Shown: piece by piece, positions 51,301-63,960 of the stretch | Layout of the letters: every line of letters begins with the position of its first letter | How positions within the stretch are numbered: position 1 is the first letter of the stretch | Assembly: GCF_042242105.1 (NCBI RefSeq) | Contig: NC_092026.1 | Span: 20,240,001 to 20,304,000 of the forward strand | DNA: 64,000 nt | Reading direction: 5' to 3' | Source of the DNA: Pempheris klunzingeri | Lineage: Eukaryota; Chordata; Actinopteri; Acropomatiformes; Pempheridae | Notes under the pieces: model-generated | The model's database searches: none | What the model saw: only the letters and a program-made list of their open reading frames with translations | Told to the model about the DNA's origin: nothing | Translations under genes and position numbers: made by a program

Positions 51301-54300
51301 ATTACTAAACTTTTTTCTATGAATAACATTATATATTTTGACCGGAGAGGCGTTCTAATCTTGGAGGCAAACTAATACATTGCTGGTTTTAGTCCTGTCA
51401 TGGGAATTGCTGACAGTATGAAAAATGTAGAATAATGCCGGCCTCATCCCTTTAATATCAGCAGTTTGTAAATGATTGGCCAGTTTCCTATGTTCAAAAT
51501 GACATGATAAACTTCAGACATCAGCCTAAACGTACCTAATGAAGTGTACCTCCAACATAATGTAGCAGACATCACATGCAGTGCCTCTCTGTCCTCCATC
51601 CTCAGCCTCACCGCAAGCGCTCCCCGCTGCTAAAGACATCCTGATGGGCATCCTGAAGAAGATTCCAAAGAGCAAGCGCTTCAATCGTCTGGACTGGAAC
51701 ACGACTCAGAGGAGCAGGCTGAGGGTGACGCTTGGAGTGCCGTTTGTCTATCAGCTTTACCAAAGAAAGAAGGCCCAGCTGCTAAAAGACAAGTATGAGA
51801 ATGTCCTTTCAGTTTTGACACTTTTCTCTGATATTCTCTGGATTTATTCCACTTCAAATTGAAACTGACAATTGTTTTTGTTGTCTGTAGCCGGTGCAAC
51901 ATTATACCAATAAACTATCTTCCCAGTTAATGACGGCTCTGAATGCTGTCTGTGAGGTCTTCATTGGGAAAAAGCCACCATGACTAAAGAGGTCAAGCAG
52001 CACCGATAGAAACTGAAACCTCAATAGAAAATAAGTAGTATTGAACTGCAGATACAGTCGGACAGGTGAAACATCACAGTACTATCACCAAAGATGCAAA
52101 ACATTTGAAGAACGACCTCTTTCTAAAACAATTTACACCGTTTTTTGCTCAAATGGAAAATTTGTTTGATTAGATCAGTTAAAAAGACAATAAATGCAAA
52201 TCAACATCTGCATGGATTAAAAAGAAAGTGCCCTCAGTTATTTAATGCGTCTGTTTCTGTGTCTGTACATCCAGTCAGAGGAATTTCACTGTCGCTCTGT
52301 TGGACCGTTACCGCAAAGCTCTGGAGACGGCCGTCCAGATCTCCTGTCGGTACAACGTTCCCCCGCTGCCCGGACGCACCCTCGTCCTGCTCGGCACTAA
52401 CATGAACAATTTCAATCATGACAAACAGGAGTTCTGCCTCCCACCAGACGCAGAGGAAAAAAACGAGGAGGAGGAGGAGGGAGAAGAAGAGGAAGAATGG
52501 CGAAGTAGGAGATGTAGACGGAAAAACGGGGAGGATGACAAGCTCACTCCCTCTGTAAGGACCTCTTTTCTTCTAATTAGTAATAAATCAAAGGATAAGT
52601 GGAGAGATGTTTACTAATCTCTCCGCATTTTACACTCAGATGATGGAGGTGGCAGTTTTGCTCTCTCTGATGATCGACAGCTGTGCTGAGGACAGTCAGC
52701 TCTGCTTAATTGATTGGAGTCACAGTGAAGAGGTCAAGCTGAAGTCTGATGTTCTTTTGGATAACGTCAGGAGTGTGATGAAGCAAATTAAGGTCAGGGA
52801 TTGTTTTCTATGTCATCCATCTTTTGTTTCATATCTCATACCAGCAGTGCTTTTAACTTTCACATAGAAGGATTAGATAGAACTTTTTTACTTCGGCGGC
52901 TAGGAAAGAAACTTTAAAAAAGCCTCTAGCCTCTAAAGTCGACTACACAGTGTCGATGTAAAAAGGATGCTCACAACTAAATTAGATGTCTGCATTGGCA
53001 GAATAACAGATGAGCTGTGTTTTGAAGGAATTTGCTGTTCAGTGAATTTTGCCTTTATGAATAAAGACTTCTTTTCCACAGGCACTTGAAAAGAGGTCAG
53101 GTGAGAACAATGCCATCTCCACAGTGTTGACCAAGAAAAACAAGGTGAGTCTACATATTCTGATATGTTTGGCTGATTATTCTCAGGTTTATGATTAAAA
53201 CATTTTTCTATGTAAAGAACTGGTATAAACAGATATAACAGGTTTAGAGGTGTACATATGATCCTTTCATATGGAGGCCCTAGCAGCTCAATGCACTGCC
53301 ATGTAAGAAAACACATGCAAGTTAAGGAAACATCTTCTCTTACAATTTATCTAATTTTCCAACGCTACTTACAGTTTATTGACTTACTGATTATTGATTA
53401 TTAACCAGGGCGACAACAAGTGTGTCCTCACCGTGTTTGTCACTGTTTTGTGCCCCTTGGAAACGGCTGTGCTACTTGCTGTATTTGGTTGTGAATATGT
53501 TTTCTTAATTGGCTTGTGTTTTGTATACTTGCATGTGTTTTCTTAAGCTGCAGTGCGTTGAGCTTTCGGGCCACCGTGCTGTCGCCACCCACGGGGAAAT
53601 CAAACAGTAGCTGCTGGAATTTGATTTCTTATGCCACCTGCGGCAACACATGTTAGAAATTTTTTATTTTATTTTAATTTTATTTAATCTAATTTTATTT
53701 TAAGTTGCATTCGCTCTGCGTCTTTGAGGTTGTACATGTAACTGTTTCTTTAATTCTTTTTTTTTCTGTAATTGTGTTGTGTGATTAAACTAAAGGCTAT
53801 AAGAAAACATACATTTAACGCTTGTATTGAGAGCTGCTGCTTTTAGACGACAGCATGAGAGGCTTCCTTGTAGTTTTTGACCTGATATGCTTCTGTTTCT
53901 CAGGTGGACAACATCATCATGCTGAGTGACTCCTGGGCCATTAATGAAGTTGAGTGCGCTGTCAACAACTACAGGAAGGATGTAAACCACAAAGCCCTCG
54001 TCGTGAACATCTATATGACACAGCGGTAATGCTACAGTTTTCTTCTGTGGCTGCTATACCTCCCAATTTTAATATATGTTAAATATATGTTTGTAAAAAT
54101 ATACATTAAAGTAGACCTATTAACAGCCACTAATATATAGTCTCCAGCTGGTTTCTGTGCCACGTCCTTTTCCTAACTAATCCTGAATGCATTGATTGTT
54201 GTATTGACTACTTGCAGAGAAACAGAGTACCACCCTGACAGGAACCGTGTGATGCTGGCAGGCTTCAGTGAACAAATGCTGAGGTAACATGTCTGGTTGT

Positions 54301-57300
54301 TCATTTTAATCAAAAAATGTAAATGATTTATATAGATGTAAGACATGTTAAGACCAATGACACTTTAAAGCAAACTTCTGGCTTTCTGATTATGATATGT
54401 AGATAATGGTATGAACTTTTTTTTCATTTCAAGGAATTCAGCCTAAAAGGAAAGATACTTGTTTGCTTTCTTGCCAAAAGTTAGACGAGAAGATTGATAC
54501 CACTCGTATCAATATTTGGATTGCGCTTGCACAGAGAAAGTGAATACATTTCTTTATCTATGTGGCCAGGTTTGTGGCAGAACGAGGATCATCCAGGCTG
54601 CTGGATCATGTGGAACATTTAGACAAACTGTACAACATCCCACCACCAGACGGAGCTAAAGGCCCTCAGACCACAAACAGTGTCGTCCCAATACCAGCCA
54701 GCCCCAAGTTAAGGTCATTTTGAATAATTATTTTCAAGCAGTTTTGTAACTTGATGCTTAATATTAAAGTTGTGTCTGTCCAAGACAAATTTGTGCTGCT
54801 CATTGTTTTAACTCCTTCCTCTGTTCTCAGGTGGCGGGGTGTTCGTGTGTTTATCTCGTCCACCTTCAGAGACATGCACACTGAACGTGACATCTTGGTG
54901 CGGAGTGTGTTCCCGGAGCTCCGGCGTCGTGCTGCGTCACACTGCCTCTACCTGCAGGAGGTGGAGCTGCGCTGGGGGCTGACAGAGGAGGAGTCGGGGC
55001 GGGGCACCGAGCTGTGCCTGTCAGAGGTGTGTCGCAGCCAGATGATGGTGGGAATCCTGGGGGAGAGGTACGGCCTTGTGCCTCCCAAACCTGTTCTCCC
55101 TGACCTGCCGCAATACAGCTGGGTAAGACTTACCTTCTGACTTTACTTATCTCCAGGGGGAAATTCTCTCTTGTCACAGCAGCGGTACACAAACAACCAC
55201 ACTAAATAAGAATAGTGCAAAAAAGCACAAATATTAACATACAATTAGAATAAAAAAGCCTTTTCTTTAGGTATATATGTATTTACCAGTGTGCAAATTG
55301 ATGGGTTAAGAGCCTTAAAACAAAATGAACAATTTAGATGAACGTTGGAAAAACAACAACTAACACTCTTGAAGAGACATCAAATAGTCTAACGTTTACT
55401 CATCTGTGGGATTTTAAATGATGCCAGTTTGTTTAATGTAATTCTCCTAGTGCAAGTCTTTGTCACTGAAATGTGAATCTAATAACTTAAAATGAGAAAT
55501 GAGAGAAGATTATACAAAAATTATCCTGAAATTCAAGAAGGAAAAGGGGTGAAAATGATTATTCAAAGATAGAAATGTCAGCGATCGGTGAAGTAACTGC
55601 TTGCTTATTGTTTCTGATCTTTAGCCCAAATATGATATCTATACCAAAAATATTAACTACCTCTAATACTTTAAAGTGCAAAAGGATGGTCTGCTTTTAA
55701 ATGTGAATCTAAAATATTATTTTAAGTATTGAATTAATTAGTGTTTTATTCTTCGTGTGTAGCTGGCGTCGGCCCCCGCAGGCCTGTCCATCACAGAGAT
55801 GGAGATCCGTCAGTTCCAGGCTCTTTACCCCGACACGGCACATCAGCGAATGTTCTGCTACTTCAGAGACCCAAACATCACCAAGTATGAAAATCCACTC
55901 GCACATTCACACGTCACAATTTGACTAAAGATTTGTCTTCTAGCTTTTCTCTTTATACGTAAAGTCTGAATAAATTGGTATTTTAAATGAATTACTAACT
56001 TCTTCCAATTCACGGGTCAAGTATATTTCAGGTGTTTGTAATACTCCACAAAGTTGCCAAATTAAAACATAAAGTATTTTATGTTTTAATTTTTTGTCCT
56101 CCGTTGTGTCTCAGATCAATCCCAGTGGCTTGGAGATCTGACTTTGTTCCTGAATCAAAGGAGGCCGAATCTAAAATGGCCTCACTGAAGAGACGGATCC
56201 AGGCCAGCAAAGTCAAGGTCACTGAAAAGTGAGTCATCTCGGCCATGTCCTGTGGTAGTCAAACAATAGTTCACTCTAACTTCAGAGTAATACTCATTTA
56301 GGACTTTAAGAGAAGTATTTGTTCGATCTAATATGTGTTTCTTAATATCAACTGGTGAAGATCAATATTTTGAGAAAGCTGGCATATATCACTCTGTGAT
56401 GAAACCACTCAAACATTATTTTAAGTGCCTTATCTGAGCCTTCTTTTTTTCTTTAACAGTTACCTGTGTGAGTGGGGAGGCGTTGTGGAGGGGAAACCAT
56501 ATTTAAAAAACCTGGAGCACTTTGGCAAAGCGGTGCTGGAGGACCTGTGGACGGCTGTAATGAAGCAGTTTGTGGAGGTTAGTAACTCTGACAATTCAAT
56601 CAATGTCATTTCTAAACTCCTCATCAACCAAACTGAGTATTCAAATCATTTACTTTAGTAAAAGTATCACTGTCACACCATAAAACATATGCATATAACT
56701 ATTACAAGTTAAAGTCCTTCTTTCAAATGTTTATTTAAGGATAAGTATGAAAGTATTAGCAACAGAATGTCCTCATTATGCACAATGGCTGTTGTTATAT
56801 TAGTATATTACTGGATCGTGATTGATAATAACCACTAGCTTTAGCTCGAGGGGTGTCTCTTGTACAGTCACCACTGTTTTGAGTGACACTGAGCCCTAAA
56901 TAAATGATCATCATTCCAAACTAAAGAGGAATCCTGGGCAATTTGTCAGTATCTCTAACATTCATTAAACGAAGGAACACCTCATCATTCTCTGTGTGGC
57001 AGGAGGACATCAAGGCCGAGGCTGCGTCCGATGTGAGTGAGCAGGAGGTGCACCAGGGGGCGCTGCAGAGGCAGTTCTTCGGCAGGGCAAAGCTGCTTTC
57101 CGGGGCTGCTGAGATAGTGAAGCAGGCCCAGACCAAAGGAGGGATGATGGTGGTGGAGGGAGGACCTGGAGAGGGCAAAACTGTCTTCATGGTAATTACT
57201 TTTCCTCACATCACTATAAGCTATGCCAAGCATCAGCTGGAGTAGTTTCCAATCAGAGGTGCTTGTACCACTGAGCACATGGAAAAAGTTTACAGTAGGC

Positions 57301-57838
57301 AACTAATTTGACACAATCAAAATTATGATCTAATAAGGAAAAATATATTTCCACATATGGAGGAATTGAGCAATTGAGGTTTGGAAAACGCTGCCTACCA
57401 GAATGCGTTGTGCCTACTGTAAAGATCGGCGGATGAGGAATAACGGTCTGTGACTGTTCATCAGGATTTGGGCTTGACCCCTTAGATCCAGTGAAGGGTC
57501 ATCATATCTTGTCTCCTACAGGATGCAAAGACATTTAAGCCAATTGGGCGCAAGTGTCAACACTTAGGGGTTCCAGCAAGACTGTTGCCCCGTGCACAAA
57601 GGGAGTTCCATGAAGACGTGGTTATTAGACGAGTTTGGTGTAGAGGAACACGACTGGCCTGCATAGAGTCCTAGTCTCAAATCCATTAAACACCTTATTA
57701 CCACCATATTAATGTGCATGGTTTTAGAATAGGATGTCCAACAAGCTCATATAGGTTTCCAGTTGTATTGGACTTTAGCCAGATCTGCATAATAAACTGC
57801 TAACTGACTGGAGAATGGGACACATGGGAAAAACATCA

Positions 57839-57905
<67 letters not shown>

Positions 57906-60900
57906 CTCTCCACTCAGGCTGCTCTAGCAGACTCCCTCAGGACTGGAGTGAAGTCCAGGACAAACCTCGTCTGTGATGTCATCTCCTACTCTACAGCAGC
58001 CAGCCAATCAGCACGCTCTGTGAAAAACCTGCTTCGATGCCTCGTACAGTGGTTGAGGAAGATGAAAGACACTGAGGAGGAATCACCTCTTCCCCAGTCT
58101 TACAAGTAGTTGCATTTTTAATTGTCCTTGAAATAGTCAAGAGGTACAGTTATCTCACATACTGTATATACATATATAACAGATGTTGCCTTTCTTGATC
58201 ACAGAGATTTGCTGTCAGAGTTTCACTCCAGTTTGAGTGGCACAAAGAAGGAGAAACCCCTGGTGCTGCTGGTAGATGGGGTGGATCTTGTACAAGATGG
58301 CAGACGTCAGATCAGCTCTGATTGGATACCAGAGCAGCTTCCACAGGTCGGTTACCTGGATAGAAAACTGAAGGAAAACACACTTATTCTCACTATTATA
58401 GTGAGGTGCTGGCAGTAGGCATGAAATAAAGAGAATTAGAGAAGCCCACAGTCATAACTCAGATGCAGCTGTCTGAAGTTTTACCTCCTTTCTCCGTGTA
58501 TATTTGCAGGATTAGTGTTAGAAATGTCCTGAGCAGCTTATCTTGCAGCTTTTTATGCTCTGGTTGCTTTGTTGGTAGTTGAATCTTTAGGCGTTTGTTT
58601 GCTGCTGTGAAACTCATATTCTCTTTTTCTTCTCAGGGTGTTTGTTTGGTTGTGAGCATCACATCTAAAGCAGCTCTGTTACAAACGCTGGCCAAGAAAA
58701 GAGGCACTGTCCTGTTTTCCCTGGGACAGCTTACCATGCCGGACCGGAAGGAGATAGTCCAGAAGGGACTGGACTCCTTCGGGAAGAAACTCAGTGACTC
58801 TGCATTCAACAACCAGGTTCTTCTTATATGTTTTGCACTGCAGACATCATATCTCTGGTAGTTATGAGACACCAAATTCGGTGTCTGATACCTAAACTCT
58901 ATAATGTTTTCTTATTTGTCTTTTTTAATATCTTGTCCAGCTCCAGACGCTGATAATGAAGAAGGGAGCAGTGAGTCCTCTCTACCTGCACCTGGCCATT
59001 GAAGACCTGAGGAACTTTGCCTCCTTTGATAAGGTTTAATATCACTTTTTAGACATTTCCACAATGTTGTTATTACTGGTTGTATATCCATTATCTGCTG
59101 TGGTGTGTTCTGAGTAGATGTTTTATATTACAACTTTTTTGATTGATACAAAACTATCAAACTATCAAAGTATTGAATAAAATTAAATCTTGACCAATTC
59201 AAACCATCCTGCTACCAATTAAATGTTGTGCTTGTTCGTGAGTATCAACTTGTTGATTTAAAAACAATGGCTATGACGTACTTTGCCTTTGTGTCTTAGT
59301 TGAAGGAGAGCCTCCAGGGTTTGCCTCAGTCTCTGAGCCAGTTGGTGCAGTACAGCCTGGACAGACTCTGCTCACAGCACAGAGGCATGCAGGGACTCAG
59401 CTGGGCCCTGGCAGCACTCACTGTCAGCACCACTGGTAAGATGAGTCAAGTTTGTACATGGTTTTTAGCATTATTTTTGAACTTAATGGAGTGCTAGCTT
59501 GAGTAAATTGAAGTGCAATAAAGCGAGTGCTAGAATATTTAAAGTGATGTCATGACTAAAGTGGTGATTCGCTGCCTCAACATTTTCTCCCTTTGAACGA
59601 CAGGCCTGAGGGAGAGAGACTTGTACTCTGTGCTGAACACATGCAATGACTTATCCTCACGGGACGGACAGGTCACATGGCAGGAAGTACTGCACTTATC
59701 TAGGAAGCCCAAAGGACGCATTGCCATGGCAACGTTCACCCATATAGTGCAAAGTTTACAAAGGTATGAATCCCATAAGAGTTAAAAGGAGTGAATATCG
59801 TCGCTGTGGTCTGTTGTTATCTTTACTCTCCTGTACTATCATTGCAGTAACATTATTTTAGTTTTCAACACATTTTGCACAAATGAATATTTCACTCAAA
59901 CTTAATACATTTAATCATCGAACACCATTTATTTCCTCCATGTTAGAGAGAGTACACATTAAGGATAAAATGGTCTGTTTAGATACAGAATAAAATTGAA
60001 CAAACAATCCCAAAGGAGGAAGAGATATTAAACCTATTTGGGTCGTCATCTGCAGTCTGATTGGTCCGTCTCATTGTCACAACACCGACGACCTGCTGGT
60101 TCTGACCAATCCGGAGGTGAGGAGGGCCTTTGAGGACTTTCTCTTCCCAGCAGAAAGTGACCGAACCCGAGCTCACCTCGTACTGGCAGGTAAAATACAG
60201 ACAGTCTGTTTTTACACTGTGTAAGTCACTGCATATTTTAATTATTCTTGTACCATGTTGCCTCTTTATACAGCTCATCTGTGGGCGCTAGCCAACCCGC
60301 AGGGCACCGACACCTTCCTTCACTGTGAGGCCAACTCTGTCATGCACCTGCCCTCCAGCCTGGTCAGTCATCTCCCATCACCACCCACAACAAAAGACAT
60401 GAGTAGTATCACTTCATATGTATTTACTAGTAAACTCTCATCAGTTTGTGAAAAGATGGACACTGATGGTCACTTTATTTAAAGTCCTGGTGTGCAGGAC
60501 TTTTACATATAAATAAACATCTGCTACTTTCAAACCCTCGCCTCGTTAAACCAACGACCGCCAGGAAATAATATAATATAATATAATATATAACAAGTAC
60601 AGAGAAATATTATACATCCTGGTCAAAACAATCCTCCAGAGAACCACAGTTACTCTTGATATTTACTGTCGATTTGAATTCCTGGCTGCTTTTTTATTTG
60701 GTCAGATTCAAAGTGGCCAACTGGAGGCGTTTCGTTCCCTGCTCTCCAGCTACTACTTCCTGTATGCTAATGTGCGCTACGGCCTTCTGCACCACCTCCT
60801 GGAGTCCTACAGATTGTATGGTGAGTGCGCAAGTTGATACTGTATGATAAATGTGATTGGTTGCTCTCTCTTTAATCCTTCACATGTTTTCTCGTGTGCA

Positions 60901-63339
60901 CCTTTTGAAGCTTTTGTAAAAGCAGGTTTACTCAGCAATTCTCCTCTTGATAAATTCTGTCTAAACATAAAATCCTAATGTTTCTATCCTTCCTTGAAGA
61001 TGACGAGCACAAGTCCGCACCCTCATGTAAGTGCTCAAAAATACATAACTCACAACATCCTGCAGAGTGTGTTTTATTCCTTCTGCTTACAAGTTTCTCT
61101 CCGTGCTCTCAGTTGGCTCCCAGAGCCGCCTGGAGGACTGCCAGAGTTTCCTGCGGCGTCACGCCCTGCTGCTCTCCTCCTGGCCGGCTCTTTTCATCCA
61201 GCAAGCCCTCAACGAGCCTCCTGAGACATCTGCTCACACCTGGGCACAAGGCATGGTGGGAAAAGGAGGTGTGCGGGTCGTTGAGCTGCTAAATAATGAC
61301 CATCAGCAGGAGACCAGGTAAGCAGGTTGTCTGCAAGGTAGTTAGAAGAGCTGTCTTAGAAATGTTCCTTAAATCCACTATTTGTCATGAAGAATGAATT
61401 TGCAGAACTTTATCCCATCTGCTTGTTTTTGTTTTCTTTCAGATGTAACATCAGCATGTATAAGTTTTCTGTCTTTTTAGCCTCGTATTCTTTAGTGTTT
61501 ATTCAATATTGATGTATAAGACTGTGTTGATGGTCTTGTCAGTGAGCTGGTGTCGACCTTCTCCTCTGAACCGACCTGTTTGGTTTTGAGCTCGGATGGA
61601 GAGCTGTTGGTGGTTGGCACTGGAAAGGGAATGTTGCATCTCATCAACACGCAGACCGGACAGGTATGAACATATTTTCCAGTATAAATGTTTGGTTTTT
61701 TTTTACTTGCCTTCATTGTTCTCTCCATCATGGCACTTTTTGTTCATGACACACATTTTGTGGCCTTTAAAGATTGACTGGATGGTTTGGTATAGCAATC
61801 CTGACCTGTTGTGGATGTCCCATGTTTACACAATAATTTTCAGTTTACATTGACATGGTCATAAGAAATCAGGCTGCACTGAAAATCTGATAACACGTTT
61901 ACATGCACTGTAGGAACCTGTAAAATCAGCTCAGCAGCTCTGCGATCATATTTATTCCCCTTATTTTTAGTTTTATGTTGGTGCACTGCAGTCAAAGTGA
62001 CACTTTACTTGTCTGAAGTCCTTTTATGCACATGGACACATGTAACACATCTGTCTCCAGCAGAAATCTAGCTAGGAAAATTAGGTTTCTATCATCCCCT
62101 ACCCCATTTACAGAAACCAGGTTTCACATATACAGAACATGATGTGTCAGAGAGCTGCTGCAGAAATTGAATGTAGTGCATTTAAGCGCACTGACTGTAA
62201 ATATGTTGTATGTCGGAGGAAAAGAAGCCACAAAAATGGCTGTTGTTACTATCAACATCTCTCCTGGCTATACACAGGAAATGAAATCGCTTGTGAGCAG
62301 CTGTGACGGCATCTCAAGTGGCATCTTTCTTAAGGATGGACATCTTGCTACCACCTCCTTCAATGGACAAATAGAGATCTGGGACATTGGGAACGGCTGC
62401 AGGTGAGAGGAGAGTCGGAAGGAACATTTGCAAGATTTCACGTGATGATATTATGTTTGAATCAATTAACTTGTATTTCTTCTCCTTGCAGGACCGCTGT
62501 CATCAGTGCCCACACTAATGCGATAACAGCAAGTGATATCACTGCAGACAAGAAGCACCTTGCGACTGTGTCTCTGGACTTCATGGTCAAAGTTAGTCTC
62601 AAAGAAATCACATTAAACTTTGTGAAATCAATCACTTGTTTTCTGATGTTTGTTTCTTCATTCTGCCTTTTCTTGTTCCATTTGTTCTGTGTGATTTAAA
62701 ATAGCTGTCATTTTTTTATTTTATGTCTGTCCCAGGAAGACTAGAAATCACTTTCTAAATATCTAGATATTTCTAAAAGAATTTACTGCTATCACATTAT
62801 GCTGCCAGCCATTATTTGATTGTAAATGGCACTTAAACAGTCAGTGTTATCCCTCCTTAACTGTGCTGACTGAATGTTTTTCTGCTTGTCAGGTTTGGAC
62901 TGTTAAAGGTTATGAGGTAGCGGCCCTGCCAAGCTCCAGCCCTTTGAACTGTGTGACCTTTGACCCCGAGGGTCACCTGCTGGCTGCTGGTTGCTGGAAC
63001 GGGAATGTGATTGTGTGGACCTGGCTCCAGAATAAAGCTGTAACAGTGAGTTATCATGTACGGAAGAAGAATTCCCTGAGTAAATGGCGACATCTTTAAC
63101 TCTTTCTCCTCTGTCGGTTCCCTCAGTTCCTGTTGGGTCACCAGCGCTCAGTGCGCAGTCTCTCCTTCTCTCCCTCGTCGTCCATGCTCTGCTCTGGCTC
63201 TGTGTCTGGTGAGGTCAGGGTGTGGTCACTGTCCACCTCCACCTGTGTGGGATGTTTCCAGGCTCACTGCGGAGCCACGGAGGCCCTCACCTTCCTGGAT
63301 GAAGGGAGCATGCTGCTGAGCGGCGGCTCTGATCACATG
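45309..63339 (+). CDS. tep1: TEP1, telomerase/vault-associated protein 1 (partial, 38 coding exons)
   Basis: Telomerase protein component 1, an RNA-binding partner of telomerase RNA and vault RNA. Exons: 45309-45827, 46008-46190, 46357-46506, 47529-47693, 47788-47925, 48121-48192, 48360-48481, 49173-49330, 50162-50271, 50495-50573, 51606-51792, 52275-52554, 52640-52792, 53082-53144, 53904-54025, 54218-54283, 54570-54713, 54831-55122, 55763-55884, 56115-56228, 56460-56577, 57003-57191, 57918-58105, 58205-58346, 58637-58816, 58941-59033, 59300-59435, 59604-59763, 60056-60189, 60274-60362, 60706-60820, 61000-61026, 61113-61317, 61543-61663, 62278-62402, 62492-62591, 62893-63045, 63127-63339. All phases join to 1,909 codons. 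Order: Ser-rich head (1-173), TROVE RNA-binding module (about 235-660), vWA-like segment (about 640-900), DUF4062 (904-1001, VFISSTFRDM), NACHT NTPase (Walker A GGPGEGKT 1172-1179; Walker B LVLLVDGVD 1264-1272), winged/helical region, WD40 from about 1672. Human TEP1 has 2,627 aa, so the remaining WD40 repeats lie beyond the window. Confidence 0.97.
46630..46905 (+). repeat. 5'-truncated SINE-like teleost repeat with B-box motif
   Basis: Begins near a tRNA-type B box (GGTTCGAATC at 46648-46657), then GGGTACTCCGGCTTCCTCCC, CCAAAGACATGCAGGTTAAT, CAGGGTGTACCCCGCCTCTC, and ends in GACAATGGATAGATAGA. These phrases are very common in fish genomes. The A-box half is missing, so this is a truncated copy and not a tRNA gene. 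It lies in tep1 intron 3. Confidence 0.75.
46998..47048 (-). repeat. Inverted fragment of the same repeat
   Basis: CCATTCACACTCACACTCAC followed by ACAGGCAATTTAGAGTCACC is the reverse complement of part of the element at 46735-46785, so the two form an inverted pair about 220 bases apart within the same tep1 intron. Confidence 0.7.
49499..49975. mobile_element. Tc1/mariner-type MITE with inverted ends
   Basis: The left end CAGTGGTGTTCAGAAGTCTG and the right end, read on the other strand, CAGTGGAGTTCAAAAGTCTG match over about 35 bases. TA flanks both sides (49497-49498 and 49976-49977). The element is 477 bases, AT-rich and without a transposase frame. It lies in tep1 intron 8. Confidence 0.85.
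50885..51168. repeat. Dispersed teleost repeat, family A copy in tep1
   Basis: Starts with ATTAATCATTTGGTCTGTAA and ends in CCAATTGTTGCAGCTCTAGT, with GATGTCTTGTTTTGTCC inside. Same family as 14660-14985. Lies in tep1 intron 10, downstream of the exon 50495-50573. Confidence 0.7.
57380..57740 (+). mobile_element. Fossil Tc1-like transposase fragment
   Basis: Diverged + strand sequence recalling a fish Tc1-like transposase: GTGCCTACTGTAAAGATCGG, TTTGGGCTTGACCCCTTAG, TTGCCCCGTGCACAAAGGGA and GACTGGCCTGCATAGAGTCC. The last of these corresponds to the [15 protein letters not shown] region, with a stop in place of Gln. Frames are broken throughout. It lies in tep1 intron 22. Confidence 0.7.
57844..57902. 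repeat. (TA)n microsatellite next to a tep1 splice acceptor
   Basis: About 58 bases of uninterrupted alternating A and T. It ends 15 bases before the first base of tep1 exon 23 (57918), separated only by a short pyrimidine-rich tract and CAG. Confidence 0.96.
60569..60592. repeat. (ATAAT)n short tandem repeat
   Basis: Four to five copies of ATAAT in tep1 intron 30, about 110 bases before exon 31. Confidence 0.8.
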
Positions 63340-63619
63340 GTGAGGCATCACTGCCCACACATACTGAATTAAGATTAGATGTAACTTTGGCTGACTGGTT
63401 TTATCTCATCATTTAAAGCACAATGCACAAATGTGATTAGAAAATTCACCAGGATTTTGTAAAAAAGCCTCATGATTTATTTCCACTGAAGGCTAAGCTA
63501 GGAGGCAGGCAGGAAAAGGCAGATATTTTTTTACACATATACATCTAATGAAAAACATTAATATTACACAATCATGAAAATAAAATTTAAAAACAGACAA
63601 GCTCAAAATCCAGGCCAAA

Positions 63620-63960
63620 CTTTATGACACGGCTTTGTTGAATACTCGATTCTGATTGGTCGATTGCACCATTCTACAACAAACCATTGCTATGGATGCA
63701 GTTCTAATAGCGGAGGCAATAAAATCATTTTTAAATCAATTAGATTTTATTTTTTTAAGTCAGTATTTTGTGTCAAATTGTTGAATTCTTTAGTATGAAA
63801 CCATGTAATAAAACTTCGGGATGATTCATGACCCCCCTAGCTTCCTCATATCAGGGTTCGTTTTGCAATAATGACCAGCTCACTGTACATTATCTCTTAC
63901 ATAATTGCTCCACTACTGTATTGACTTAATTAGTATCCAACTAAGAACAATCAAAAACGA
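63620..63960. repeat. Dispersed repeat, family B, copy 2
   Basis: Contains GAATACTCGATTCTGATTGG, GTCAGTATTTTGTGTCAAAT and GTTTTGCAATAATGACC, in the same order as the copy at 39280-39480. Lies in the last visible tep1 intron, which runs off the window. Confidence 0.6.
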
